The translations under genes were made by a program, and so were the position numbers. The notes beneath the pieces were generated by a model. The model was given only the letters and a program-made list of their open reading frames with translations, did no database searches and was not told the origin of the DNA. Below, piece after piece: positions 48,169-57,826 of a stretch of 64,000 bases of DNA; the first letter of the stretch is position 1; each line of letters opens with the position of its first letter. Source of the DNA: Couchioplanes caeruleus (GTDB lineage: Bacteria > Actinomycetota > Actinomycetes > Mycobacteriales > Micromonosporaceae); contig NZ_CP092183.1 in assembly GCF_023499255.1 (NCBI RefSeq), forward strand, positions 5,576,501 through 5,640,500, written 5' to 3'.

Positions 48169-49144
48169 GGGACGACTCCGGGGAGGACGGCGCGACGGCC
48201 CGCCCGGTGGCCGCGGCTTCCGCGACGGCCAGGGCGAGGGCGTGGGTGCGCAGGGCTTCGGCGTACGGGACGCGGATGTCGTCGCTCTCGCCGCGGACGG
48301 CCTGGATGAACGCCCGGTCGACGGCCACCCGGGCGGAGTCCGGGTCGCTGTCGACGGTGCGGGTGCCGTCGCCGTCCCGGACGATCAGCCCGGTCTCGCT
48401 GACGTCCAGCGCCAGCCCGTCGGCGTAGATCTCCAGGCCGGCGCGCTGCTTCCAGCCGAGCACGCAGGTGGCGGCGAGGCTGCCCACCGCCCCGGAGGCG
48501 AAGCGCAGGGTGGCGACCGTGGCGCCGTCCACGTCGGCGCCGTCGACCGGCGGCGGGGTGCCGTTGCCGGCCGCGGTCACCTCGGTGACCTCACCGGCCA
48601 GGCAACGGGCGAGGTCGAGGACGTGTGCCGCCTGCTCGACCACCGGGCCGCCGGAGCGGTCGCGGCGCGGCCACCACGCGACCGGCGGCACTTTGTCCAG
48701 CCATGCCCCGGTGACGAGGCGTACGGGGCGGTCGGCGAGCAATTTCCGGGCTTCTTCCACGATGGCGAGATATCGCCAATGGTGACCCACCGCAGTCAAT
48801 ACATTTCGGCGTGCAATGAGGGAGGCAATTTCTTGTGCAACGTCCCAGTTGATCGCTATGGGCTTTTCCACGAAAAGCGGGATCCCGGCCTCCACCACGT
48901 GGCGTTCCGCAGCGCCGTGAGCAAACGGCGGCACACACACGTACGCCGCGTCCAGCCCCTCGCCGAGCAGCGCCGCCGCGTCGGGCAGAGCCCGGGTGCC
49001 GTACTGCCCCGCCAGCGTGGCCGCCGCCTCGGGCACCACGTCGGTCACGCCCACGACCTGCACATCCGGCAGGCCGGAGAGGACCCGCGCGTGCCGCTGC
49101 GCGACGCCCCCCGCCCCGATGAGACCCACCCGTGTCGCCGCCAT
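48161..49144 (-). CDS. Gfo/Idh/MocA-family oxidoreductase
   Basis: 327 residues with an N-terminal NAD(P)-binding fold (VGLIGAGGVAQRHARVL, residues 6-22), the EKP motif (FVEKPIAIN, about 90-98) and an alpha/beta sugar-binding domain. Such enzymes oxidise or epimerise sugars or inositols. GGAGGG precedes ATG 49144. It is first in a two-gene operon with an MDR dehydrogenase. A short AT-richer stretch near 48760-48860 is unlike the rest. Confidence 0.9.
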   Translation of the reverse strand: MAATRVGLIGAGGVAQRHARVLSGLPDVQVVGVTDVVPEAAATLAGQYGTRALPDAAALLGEGLDAAYVCVPPFAHGAAERHVVEAGIPLFVEKPIAINWDVAQEIASLIARRNVLTAVGHHWRYLAIVEEARKLLADRPVRLVTGAWLDKVPPVAWWPRRDRSGGPVVEQAAHVLDLARCLAGEVTEVTAAGNGTPPPVDGADVDGATVATLRFASGAVGSLAATCVLGWKQRAGLEIYADGLALDVSETGLIVRDGDGTRTVDSDPDSARVAVDRAFIQAVRGESDDIRVPYAEALRTHALALAVAEAAATGRAVAPSSPESSRA

Positions 49145-49328
49145 CGGCCCTCCTGCCCGTCGACTGTCCTGACGACCGGGCACTTCTCCGGAGCGCCGGC
49201 GGCGAAACGTCTGTCAGCACATTTCCAGGTCTTGGACATGCACACTTAACCAATCCCCAAGATTGGCGCCGATCGCGCAGGGAACAGCCCGATCTCCATT
49301 GGTGCACGCGATCTGGGGGGTCTGCCCG

Positions 49329-50351
49329 ATGCGGCATTCGCACGCCACTGAGACACCGACAGCATCACCGATCGTCGAGGCCTGGACGACGTACCGCACC
49401 CGCAACGCGGCGGACTGGACGGCCGCGCAGCTCGTCCGCGCGAAGCGGGACACCCGGATCAGCGTCGTGATCCCCGCCCGCGACGAGGAGGCCACGATCG
49501 GTGCGATCGTGGGAACCGTCTGCCGGGAGCTCACCGGCCGGGTCCCGCTGGTCGACGAGATCCTGGTCGTCGACTCGCGCTCCGGCGACGCGACCGCCGC
49601 CGTGGCCCGCGCCGCCGGCGCCCGGGTGGTCAGCCAGGACGAGGTGACCCGGCGGCTGCCCCGCATGGAGGGCAAGGGCGACGCGCTGTGGGCCGGGCTG
49701 GCGGCCAGCTCCGGGGACGTGGTCGCCTTCGTCGACGGCGACCTGCGCGACTTCTCCGCCCGCTTCGTCACCGGCCTGCTCGGGCCGCTGCTCACCGACC
49801 CCACGGTCGAGTTCGTCAAGGGCTTCTACCACCGTCCGCTGGTGGGCTCCTCGGGCGTCGAGACCGACGGCGGGGGCCGGGTCACCGAGCTCGGCGCCCG
49901 GCCGCTGATCAACCTGTTCTGGCCGGAGCTGTCCGGCGTCGTGCAGCCGCTCGCCGGCGAGTACGCGGGCCGCCGCGCCACCCTCGAGCGCATCCCGTTC
50001 GTCTCCGGTTACGGCGTGGAGATCGCCATGCTGATCGACCTGCTGGACCTCGTCGGCCTCGACGCGCTGGCCCAGGTGGACCTCGGCGAGCGGTTCCACC
50101 GCCACCAGGGCACCGAGGCGCTGGGCCGGATGTCGGCGCAGATCATGGTGACGGCGTGGTCCCGGCTGCACCGGCGCGGCCTGGTCGCCGGGCCGCTGCC
50201 GCCGTCGACGCTGATGACCCAGTTCCGCCGGGGCGGCGACGGGCACCTGCCCCACCTGGACCGCGAGATCGTGGTGAGCGACGTCGGCGTCCAGGAACGC
50301 CCGCCGCTGGCCTCGCTGGCGCGCCGGCCGTACGCGGTGGGTGTGGCATGA
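49329..50351 (+). CDS. gpgS: glucosyl-3-phosphoglycerate synthase
   Basis: 340 residues, GT81 family. The fold begins ISVVIPARDEEATIGAIV, the metal-binding acidic motif is VDGDLRDF (Asp136, Asp138), and EFVKGFYHRP, GYGVEIAMLID and QVDLGERFHRHQ match GpgS. It transfers glucose from NDP-glucose to 3-phosphoglycerate, the first step of methylglucose lipopolysaccharide or glucosylglycerate synthesis. GGGGGG precedes ATG 49329. Its stop overlaps the next start (ATGA). Confidence 0.88.
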   Translation: MRHSHATETPTASPIVEAWTTYRTRNAADWTAAQLVRAKRDTRISVVIPARDEEATIGAIVGTVCRELTGRVPLVDEILVVDSRSGDATAAVARAAGARVVSQDEVTRRLPRMEGKGDALWAGLAASSGDVVAFVDGDLRDFSARFVTGLLGPLLTDPTVEFVKGFYHRPLVGSSGVETDGGGRVTELGARPLINLFWPELSGVVQPLAGEYAGRRATLERIPFVSGYGVEIAMLIDLLDLVGLDALAQVDLGERFHRHQGTEALGRMSAQIMVTAWSRLHRRGLVAGPLPPSTLMTQFRRGGDGHLPHLDREIVVSDVGVQERPPLASLARRPYAVGVA

Positions 50352-51484
50352 GGGTCCTGGTCAACGCCGGTCCCTGGCTGCCGGTCCCGCCCCACGGGTA
50401 CGGCGGCATCGAGAACGTGGTGGCCACGCTCGTCCCCGAGCTGCGCCGGCTCGGTGTCGAGGTGGTGCTCGCCTCGGTGGGCGAGAGCACGCTGCCGGCG
50501 GACGAGCGGCTGAGCGTCTTCGGCACCGGGCAGTTCCCGCAGCTGCAGCGGCCGTACAACCAGGTGTGCGGCGTCGTGCCGGCGCACCAGAGCGCGGTCG
50601 TGCGCCGCCTCGACGCGGGCGACATCGACCTCGTGCACGACCATGTGGAGGCCGCCGGGCTGGCCACGCTCGCGGCGCTGGGCCCCGGCGCGCCCCCGGG
50701 CCTGCACACCCTGCACTGGGACCTCGCCAAGCACCCCGAGCTGTACGGCGGCTTCGACGGCGGTGCCCGCGTACGCGTCAACGGCGTCTCCGCCGACCAG
50801 CTCAGTCACGCCCCCGAGGCGCTGCGGGCGCACGCCGTGGGCCACGTGCACCTGGCAACCCCGCTGGCGACCGGCGCGGACCGGCGACCGGCGCGCCCCA
50901 AGGACGGGTACGTCGTCGTGCTGGGACGCATCAACCCGGGCAAGGGTCAGGATCTGGCGGCCCGGCTGGCGCACGAGGCGGGGTTCGACCTGGTGCTGGC
51001 GGGGCCGGTGGGTCCGTACCACCGCCCGCAGGACCTCGCCGGCGCCGACCCGCAGAACCCGGACGTACGGTTCTGGCGCGAGCGGGTCGCGCCGCACGTG
51101 GACGGGCACCGCGTGCGCTGGGCCGGGACGGTGACCGGCGCCGACCGCGACGACCTGGTCGCCGGGGCCCGGGCCGCGCTGTTCCCGCTGCGCTGGAACG
51201 AGCCGGGCGGCACCGCGGTCGTGGAGGCCCTCGCGCTCGGCACCCCGGTCGTGGGCATCGCCCGCGGCTGCCTGCCGGAGCTGGTGGAACACGGCCGGAC
51301 CGGCCTGCTCACCACGCACGAGGAGGAGCTGGGCGACCTGGTCCGGGCGAGCGGCGCGATCGCCGAGGCGGAGTGCCGCGCGGAGGCGGCCCGCCGGTTC
51401 ACCCCGGCGGTGATGGCGGCGTCCTATCGGGAGCTCTACGAACGCCTGTGCGCCAGAGACTCCCGGCTCGCCGTCACCGGCTGA
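50348..51484 (+). CDS. GT4-family glycosyltransferase
   Basis: 378 residues, GT-B fold. It starts with MRVLVNAGPWLPVPPHGYGGIENVV. The nucleotide-sugar site is in FPLRWNEPGGTAVVEALALGTPVVG (about 280-304), with the catalytic-type EPGG glutamate. It is coupled to gpgS by the ATGA overlap, so it may act on the same product or on a related polysaccharide. The acceptor is unknown. It ends in the convergent EAL gene with a 49-bp overlap. Confidence 0.9.
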   Translation: MRVLVNAGPWLPVPPHGYGGIENVVATLVPELRRLGVEVVLASVGESTLPADERLSVFGTGQFPQLQRPYNQVCGVVPAHQSAVVRRLDAGDIDLVHDHVEAAGLATLAALGPGAPPGLHTLHWDLAKHPELYGGFDGGARVRVNGVSADQLSHAPEALRAHAVGHVHLATPLATGADRRPARPKDGYVVVLGRINPGKGQDLAARLAHEAGFDLVLAGPVGPYHRPQDLAGADPQNPDVRFWRERVAPHVDGHRVRWAGTVTGADRDDLVAGARAALFPLRWNEPGGTAVVEALALGTPVVGIARGCLPELVEHGRTGLLTTHEEELGDLVRASGAIAEAECRAEAARRFTPAVMAASYRELYERLCARDSRLAVTG

Positions 51485-53805
51485 AGCTCGTCGGCGGCGA
51501 ACAGGGCGGAGGTACGGTCCGCGGGGGCGGGGCGGCCGTAGTGCCAGCCCTGCCCCTTGTCGCAGCCCAGCGTCTGCAGCACGGCGGCCTGCTCGAGGGT
51601 CTCCACGCCCTCGGCGACGGTCGCCAGGCGCAGGTCGTGCGCCAGGCCGACGATCGTGCGGACCAGCGCCACCTGCTCCCCCGCGTCGTCGCCGGCCGGC
51701 ATGAACGACCGGTCGATCTTCAGGATGTCGATCGGCAGGTCCCGCAGGTACGCCAGCGAGGAGTACCCGGTGCCGAAGTCGTCGACGGCCACCCGGACGC
51801 CGTCGCGGCGCAGGTCGGCCAGGTGCGCGATGCTCTGCCGGGCGTGCGGGCCGGCGCCGATCAGCATGCTCTCGGTGATCTCGAGGATCAGCGCGGAGGC
51901 GGGCAGGCCGGAGTCTCGCAGCGCCGCGCGGACCTTGGTGGCGAAGTGCGGTTCGGCCAGCTGCCGCGGCGACACGTTGACGGTCACCCCGATGCCGTAC
52001 CGGTGGTGCCAGGCCGCGGCGTCGCGGCAGGCGGCCCGCAGCACCTGCTCGCCGAGCGGGACGATGAGGCCGCTGTCCTCGGCGGCCGGGATGAAGTCGT
52101 CGGGCATGATCGGGGGCGCCCCGGGCGGGCACCAGCGCACGAGCGCCTCGACCGCGGTGAACCGGCCGGTGGTGAGCGAGACGATCGGCTGGTAGTACAC
52201 CACGATGTCGCCGGTGCCGATCGCGCCGCGCAGCCGCTCGACGGTGGCGATGCGGCGCAGCTGACGCTCGCGCAGGCGCACGTCGTACACCTCGGCGCGG
52301 TCGCGGCCGGCCCGCTTGGCGGCGTGCAGCGCCATGTCGGCGTCGCTGAGCACTTCGGCGCTGCCCGACGCCGAGGCCAGGTGCCGGACACCGATGCTGG
52401 CCGTGACGTGCAGCCGGTGGCTGCTCACCGCCACCGGGCGGCGCAGCGCGGCGAGCAGGTGCTCGACGGCGCCCGCCGCCGCCGCGTGACCGGCGCCCGG
52501 CAGCAGCACGGCGAACTCGTCACCGCCCAGGCGGGCGAGCACGCCGGCCGGGCCGACCGCCTCGGCCAGCCGGCCCGCCACCGCCTGCAGCAGCGCATCG
52601 CCGGTCGGGTGGCCGAAGCTGTCGTTGACCTGCTGGAAGCCGTCGAGGTCGATCATCAGCAGGGTGCCGGGGTCGGGCCGGCGCAGCGCCTCGTCGAGGC
52701 TGCGCTCCACGTGCAGCCGGTTGGGCAGGCCGGTGAGGGCGTCGTGCAGGGCGAGGTGGCTCATCCGCTGCTGCAGCACCGCCTGCTCGGCCAGCGACTG
52801 CTCCAGCTCGGCGGCGCGCCGGTTCACCAGGGCGCTGGTGTGCGACAGCCGGATCACCAGCAGCACCGCGGTCGCGGCCGTGGCGGCCAGCGGCAGCGCG
52901 ACGTCGGCCAGGTCGAACTCACCGGCCCGCAGGTCGCGCCGGCACGCGTACGCCGTGGCCAGCGGGCCGATCGCCACCAGGGCGGTGTACAGGGCGGTCA
53001 CCCGCCGCGACGAGCGCACCTCCTGGCCGGGCCGGTCCGCGGTGCGGGCCGCCATCGACGGGTGCAGGGCGGCGGCGCCGAGCAGCAGGTAGAACAGCAT
53101 CCAGCCGGACACGCTGACGCCGGGTCCCGACCACGCCCCGCCGAAGGACACGGACAGGAAGTAGACGATGTCGGAGGCGACCATCGTGGCCACCGCGAGC
53201 AGCATCAGGACGTGCGCGCGGGTGAGCCCGCCCGCGGCCACGGCGAGCCGCACCGCCATGGTCAGGATGAACAGGTCCAGCACCGGGTACGCGACCGCGG
53301 TCGAGCCGGACGTCCAGCCGCCGGCGTCGTTGACGAACGGGTCGATCAGGAACACCCAGCCGAGCACGATCGCCGTGCACGCCACCACGCCGGCCTCGAC
53401 CATGCCGGCCAGGGCCGAGACGCCGCGCGAGGCCACGGCCGCGAGCGCGGCGGCGACCAGCAGGTACATGGCGAAGTAGACCGCGTCGACAACGGTCAGC
53501 CCGTCGGGCGAGGACCCGTCGAGGAAGGCGAGCGACCAGGCGGCGCTGCTCGCCGAGCCGCAGATCATCGCGGCGGCCACCAGCCACCACCCGGTCGTGC
53601 GGGCGGGGCGGTGCACGGCCAGCCCGGTGAGCACGCCGACGCAGGCCAGCCCGGCGAGCACCGCGTACGCGGCCTCCTGGGCGGCCGGGCCGAGCCACGC
53701 ACCGGCGATGAGCAGCGGCGTGCCGCCGAGCAGGAACCACCACCAGGCGTCACCGGCGCGGACGGCGTCCAGCAAGCCGCTGCGGGCGCGCTGCAGGATC
53801 GTCAT
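51436..53805 (-). CDS. membrane GGDEF-EAL cyclic-di-GMP protein
   Basis: 789 residues. Eight or nine hydrophobic segments occupy the first 320 residues, followed by a coiled coil. The GGDEF motif at 427-431 is intact (LGGDEF), as is the EAL motif at 553-555 (VEALVRW) with DDFGTGYSS. It could make or break cyclic-di-GMP; the balance cannot be told from sequence. I used ATG 53805; ATG 53832 would add nine residues. It lies downstream of and antisense to the end of the GT4 gene. Confidence 0.92.
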   Translation of the reverse strand: MTILQRARSGLLDAVRAGDAWWWFLLGGTPLLIAGAWLGPAAQEAAYAVLAGLACVGVLTGLAVHRPARTTGWWLVAAAMICGSASSAAWSLAFLDGSSPDGLTVVDAVYFAMYLLVAAALAAVASRGVSALAGMVEAGVVACTAIVLGWVFLIDPFVNDAGGWTSGSTAVAYPVLDLFILTMAVRLAVAAGGLTRAHVLMLLAVATMVASDIVYFLSVSFGGAWSGPGVSVSGWMLFYLLLGAAALHPSMAARTADRPGQEVRSSRRVTALYTALVAIGPLATAYACRRDLRAGEFDLADVALPLAATAATAVLLVIRLSHTSALVNRRAAELEQSLAEQAVLQQRMSHLALHDALTGLPNRLHVERSLDEALRRPDPGTLLMIDLDGFQQVNDSFGHPTGDALLQAVAGRLAEAVGPAGVLARLGGDEFAVLLPGAGHAAAAGAVEHLLAALRRPVAVSSHRLHVTASIGVRHLASASGSAEVLSDADMALHAAKRAGRDRAEVYDVRLRERQLRRIATVERLRGAIGTGDIVVYYQPIVSLTTGRFTAVEALVRWCPPGAPPIMPDDFIPAAEDSGLIVPLGEQVLRAACRDAAAWHHRYGIGVTVNVSPRQLAEPHFATKVRAALRDSGLPASALILEITESMLIGAGPHARQSIAHLADLRRDGVRVAVDDFGTGYSSLAYLRDLPIDILKIDRSFMPAGDDAGEQVALVRTIVGLAHDLRLATVAEGVETLEQAAVLQTLGCDKGQGWHYGRPAPADRTSALFAADELQPVTASRESLAHRRS

Positions 53806-53909
53806 GGGGCCGCCTTCTCGCCGGATGGGCATCTGACCGGAGAGATTCATGCTCGGGGCGTACGGGTGCCGCCCGGGAGCAGAAACGGTCAGCCTTCCGG
53901 AGCGAAAAA

Positions 53910-53940
53910 CGGCCGGGCGGGGGAATCCCCCGCCCGGCCG
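53910..53940 (-). terminator. intrinsic terminator of the polysaccharide deacetylase gene
   Basis: A 14-bp perfect stem (CGGCCGGGCGGGGG and its complement) with a three-base loop lies 17 bp after the deacetylase stop in the direction of transcription, followed by GTTTTTCG, a short U-run. Confidence 0.85.
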
Positions 53941-53957
53941 CTCGCGACTCGTCGCTG

Positions 53958-55004
53958 TCAGCCCGCCCGGCAGCTCGCCGCCGGCCAGGTCCAGGTGCCG
54001 TTGGCCATGATGGTCACGCCGAAGGTGTTGCCGGCACCGTTCGGCCTGGCGGTGACGGTTCCCGTCGTGCCGCTGACCGAGGCGTTCCAGCTGTTCTGCA
54101 CGCTCTGGCCGCCGTTCAGGGCCAGCGTGACGGTCCAGGCGTTGCTGCCGCTGACCGCGACGTTGAGGTTGAACCGGTCACCGAACTGCTGGCCGGCGGA
54201 CAGGGTCGCGGTGCAGGAGCCACCGCCCGTGGGCGGTGGGGTGGTCGGGCCGCTCGGCGGCGGCGTGCTGGTGCCGTCGGGCGCCACGGCCCGGCCGGTC
54301 GACGGCGAGATCATCCCGGCGCACAGGCCCCGGCTGTTCAGGCCGGAGACGATCTGCGGGATCGCTGCGATGGTGGTCGCGTACTGGTCGTGCATGAGGA
54401 TGCTCTGGCCGTTGGTGAGCCGGCCCGCCGCCTGCACGATCTGCGCGGTGCTGGCGCCGTTCCAGTCCTGCGAGTCGACGTCCCAGGTGATGGTGCGCAG
54501 GCCGAGCGCCGACGCCGCCGACTGCAGGGTGCCGTTGGTCTCGCCGTACGGCGGCCGGAACAGCACCGGGGTGCCGCCACCACCGTTCTGGATCGCCGAC
54601 TGGGTCCGCGACAGCTCCGAGGACATCTGGCTCTGGCTGAGGTTGAGCATGTGCGGGTGGGTGTAGCTGTGGTTGCCGATCCACATCCCGGCGGCGCGCT
54701 CGGCGGCGACCAGCGACGGGTTGCTCGCCGCGTTCTGCCCGATGTTGAACAGCGTGGCGCGGACGCCCGCCTGGCGCAGCGTGTTGAGCAGGTTGTTGGT
54801 GTTGCTGGGGTTGGGCCCGTCGTCGAAGGTCAGGGCGACGTAGCCGTTGCTGCAGTTCGCGGCGGCCGCGGCTGCCGTGGCCGGGCCGCCGGTGGTGGCG
54901 GCGACGACTCCGGCGGCGGTCAGCAGGCCGGCCGCGCAGGCGACGAGCGCGGACCAGCCGCGGGAGCGCCGCTGCCCGGTGTCGTCGGCAGCTCTTCTGA
55001 TCAT
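53958..55004 (-). CDS. secreted polysaccharide deacetylase with C-terminal carbohydrate-binding module
   Basis: 348 residues. A signal peptide (to about residue 47) precedes a CE4 NodB domain: TFDDGP (59-64), the zinc ligands in NHSYTHP (His112, His116) and RPPYGE. After a Pro/Thr/Gly linker comes a CBM2-like domain (Cys, Trp-rich, NGTWTWPAASC). It should deacetylate chitin, xylan or peptidoglycan-like polymers outside the cell. GGAAGGTGAGC precedes ATG 55004. It is flanked on both sides by cyclic-di-GMP genes. Confidence 0.93.
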   Translation of the reverse strand: MIRRAADDTGQRRSRGWSALVACAAGLLTAAGVVAATTGGPATAAAAAANCSNGYVALTFDDGPNPSNTNNLLNTLRQAGVRATLFNIGQNAASNPSLVAAERAAGMWIGNHSYTHPHMLNLSQSQMSSELSRTQSAIQNGGGGTPVLFRPPYGETNGTLQSAASALGLRTITWDVDSQDWNGASTAQIVQAAGRLTNGQSILMHDQYATTIAAIPQIVSGLNSRGLCAGMISPSTGRAVAPDGTSTPPPSGPTTPPPTGGGSCTATLSAGQQFGDRFNLNVAVSGSNAWTVTLALNGGQSVQNSWNASVSGTTGTVTARPNGAGNTFGVTIMANGTWTWPAASCRAG

Positions 55005-55242
55005 GACTGCTCACCTTCCGTAGGGGGATCGACGGCCGTCGTTGCGCCCATTCTTGGAGCCGGGCGGCCCGAACGTCAACAGTCAATTTCCGGAACTTTT
55101 CAGAGCTGTTAACGCGCACTTTTGCGATCAGCGGGCTCGCCTGCCAGAATCGGTGACGGCATTCGCCGTCCGCAACTATCGGATTCTTCCCGGTACGGCT
55201 GCAAACGCTCACGTCCTCTTCCCGGCAACCGACCTATAGCTC

Positions 55243-56799
55243 GTGGCCTCCGATCACCTGCCCGCCGTGGTCTCCCCGTACGGTCCGTACGCGGGAATGG
55301 GCCTGCACGTCCACGACCTGACGATCCGCGGCCACCACGGCGAGACGCTGGTGGCGGCCGACGAGGCGGAGGCCGTGCTGCGGATCCTGGGCGACGAGCG
55401 CACCCGCCGGGTCGCCCGCCTCGGCCGCATGTACGCGCTGAGCTCGCTGGGCCGCCTCGACGAGGCGCTGCTGGTCGGCGAGGAGCTGGTCGCCGAGCCG
55501 AGCCACCTCACCGGGCCGCGGACCACCGACGCCAAGATCCTGGCGGACACCGGCCGGATGCTCATCCAGGTCGGCCGGGTCGACGACGGGCTGCACCACC
55601 TGGCCCGCGCCCTGACGATCCTCGACGCCGTGCCCCGCAAGAGCCTGCGCTACTTCTCGGCGATGGCCTCGCTGGCCGACTCCGCCCGCGCCGCCGACCT
55701 GTTCGAGCTCGCCGAGGTGGCGATGCTCAACGCGATCGACGCCTTCGACTCCCCCGACGACCTGTACCGCTCCTCGGCCGAGCTGCAGTACGCCGAACTG
55801 CTGCTGGAATGGGCGCTGCGCCTGGAACAGATCGGCTGCCACGAGGAAGCGGCCGTCCTGGTCCACAAGAGCGTCGCGCTGCTGCAGTACTGGACCGGGC
55901 GCGCCATCGACTCCCCGCTCGGCGCCGCCCTGCTCGCCGTCGGCCACGCGAAGACCGGCCGGCACGACGAGGCCACGGCCGTCGTGGACCGGATGCTGAC
56001 CACCGTACGGGCGTCCGGCCGGCACCACGAGGCACGGCTGCTGCACCTCGCCCACGGCCTGAGCCTGCGCGCGGCCGGGGAGCTGCGCGCGGCCCGCCGG
56101 GAGTTCCTCGCCGCGCTCGAACTGTGCGTGCTGCCCGCGCAAAGCCTGCTGTTCCAGTACGAGCTGTCCCTGACGGCAACGCTGGAGAGCCCCGGCGAGG
56201 CCACCCGTACGGTCCTCGACGCGCTGCACAGCCACATCCGGGTGCTGTGGCGCCTGCGGCTGGACCGGCGCACGATGCTGCAGCAGGCGTACCGGCGGGT
56301 CGAGCTGGAGGCGGCGCGCAGCAGCGCGGACCACGCGGCTGCGTCGGACGCGTTGACCGGGCTGGGCAACCGGCGGCTGTTCGACCTGCGCATCGCGGCG
56401 GTGGCGGGCTGCGGCACGCTGCTGCTGATCGACGTGGACCGGTTCAAGGACATCAACGACCAGTTCTCACACGGTGTGGGCGACCGGGTGCTCGTGGAGA
56501 TCGCGGCGGTGCTGCGCGCGCACTGCCGCCACGACGAGGTGGCGATCCGCTTCGGCGGCGACGAGTTCGCGATGTTCCTGGACACCAGCGAGCTCGAGGG
56601 CCGCCAGATCGCGGAACGCATCCGGCAGGTGATCCTCGCCCGCGACTGGTCGGCGATCGCACCCGGGCTGCGGGTGACGCTGAGCATGGGCCTGGCGGCG
56701 TGCCGGCCCGGCGAGAGCGGCCGCGACCTCTACGACCGCGCCGACGCCCGCCTGTACGCGGCGAAGCGAGCCGGCCGCAACCGGCTCGCCGCCGCCTGA
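55243..56799 (+). CDS. TPR-like GGDEF diguanylate cyclase
   Basis: 518 residues. The N-terminal 340 residues are alpha-helical repeats (tetratricopeptide-like; ARLGRMYALSSLGRLDEALLVGEEL, and others). The C-terminal GGDEF domain has RFGGDEF (438-442) with the Asp of LIDVDRFKDIND. It is soluble and likely active. GTG 55243 lacks a ribosome binding site, with TATAGC only a few bases upstream, so ATG 55297 is an alternative start. No EAL domain is present. Confidence 0.85.
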   Translation: MASDHLPAVVSPYGPYAGMGLHVHDLTIRGHHGETLVAADEAEAVLRILGDERTRRVARLGRMYALSSLGRLDEALLVGEELVAEPSHLTGPRTTDAKILADTGRMLIQVGRVDDGLHHLARALTILDAVPRKSLRYFSAMASLADSARAADLFELAEVAMLNAIDAFDSPDDLYRSSAELQYAELLLEWALRLEQIGCHEEAAVLVHKSVALLQYWTGRAIDSPLGAALLAVGHAKTGRHDEATAVVDRMLTTVRASGRHHEARLLHLAHGLSLRAAGELRAARREFLAALELCVLPAQSLLFQYELSLTATLESPGEATRTVLDALHSHIRVLWRLRLDRRTMLQQAYRRVELEAARSSADHAAASDALTGLGNRRLFDLRIAAVAGCGTLLLIDVDRFKDINDQFSHGVGDRVLVEIAAVLRAHCRHDEVAIRFGGDEFAMFLDTSELEGRQIAERIRQVILARDWSAIAPGLRVTLSMGLAACRPGESGRDLYDRADARLYAAKRAGRNRLAAA

Positions 56800-56863
56800 T
56801 CCTTCCTGCCCGAGGGCCTCTCCAAGGCGTCTGCTCAGGTGACAGCCGCTTGAGATCGCCTCG

Positions 56864-57814
56864 TCAGGCCAGGGCCCGCTTCAGCGCATCGATGCGCAGC
56901 GCCCAGATCCGCTGCGCCAGCGCGGCGTCCACGGCGAACGTCTCCGCCGCGTGGTAGCTGCCCGGGTGCACGTGCAGCTCCGTGGGCACCCCGGCGGCCA
57001 TGAGCCGCTGCGCGAACGCGATGTCCTCGTCGCGGAACAGGTCCACCGTGCCGACGTCGATGAACGCCGGGGGCAGCCCCGACAGGTCCTCCGCCCGGCT
57101 GGGGGCCGCGTACTGGTCGGCCGGCTTGCCGCCCAGGTACCAGGCCCACGCCTCGACGTTGCCGGACCGGTCCCAGATCCCGATGTCGGTGATCTCCTGG
57201 CTCGACGCGGTCTCGTTCCGGTCGTCGATCATCGGGTAGATCGGCATGATGAACGCGAGCGCCGGCCCGCCCCGGTCGCGGGCCATCAGCGCGGTGGCGA
57301 TGGTCAGCCCGCCGCCCGCGCTGGCGCCGTAGATCGCCAGCCGCTGCGGGTCGATGCCCAGCTCCTCGGCGTGCTCGGCGGTCCACTTCAGCCCGGCGTA
57401 GCAGTCCTCGGCCGGCGCGGGGTGCGGGTTCTCCGGCGACAGCCGGTACTCCACCGACACCACGACCGCGCCCACCTGGTCGCAGATCAGCGTCGCGGTC
57501 GGGTCCTCACCCTCCACGGAACCGAGAATCATCCCGCCGCCATGGATGAAGAAAATGCCCGGGAGCGGCGCCTCGGCATTCACCGGGCGATAGATCCGTA
57601 CGCTGATGTCCGGCTCACCCTGCGGCCCGGGAACCGTACGGTCCTCCTTGACCACATTCGGGTTCTCGGGCACCTCGATGGCGCCCAGCATCGCCGTCAC
57701 GGCGGCGCGGCGCTCCACGATGTCCGCGATGGCGTTGAAACCGCCGGGCATCGCTTCGAGCAACTGATCCAGGGGTACGCGCACCTCGGGATCGATCAGG
57801 TCACGACGGGACAT
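56864..57814 (-). CDS. alpha/beta hydrolase (HSL-type esterase)
   Basis: 316 residues. The oxyanion motif HGGG lies at 91-94 and the nucleophile Ser165 in GASAGGG. The Asp of VGTVDLFRDED and the His of HPGSYHAAE complete the triad. It begins 12 bp after the monooxygenase stop, so it is the second gene of that operon and probably cleaves the ester or lactone the monooxygenase makes. Confidence 0.93.
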   Translation of the reverse strand: MSRRDLIDPEVRVPLDQLLEAMPGGFNAIADIVERRAAVTAMLGAIEVPENPNVVKEDRTVPGPQGEPDISVRIYRPVNAEAPLPGIFFIHGGGMILGSVEGEDPTATLICDQVGAVVVSVEYRLSPENPHPAPAEDCYAGLKWTAEHAEELGIDPQRLAIYGASAGGGLTIATALMARDRGGPALAFIMPIYPMIDDRNETASSQEITDIGIWDRSGNVEAWAWYLGGKPADQYAAPSRAEDLSGLPPAFIDVGTVDLFRDEDIAFAQRLMAAGVPTELHVHPGSYHAAETFAVDAALAQRIWALRIDALKRALA

Positions 57815-57826
57815 GGAATTCTCCTC

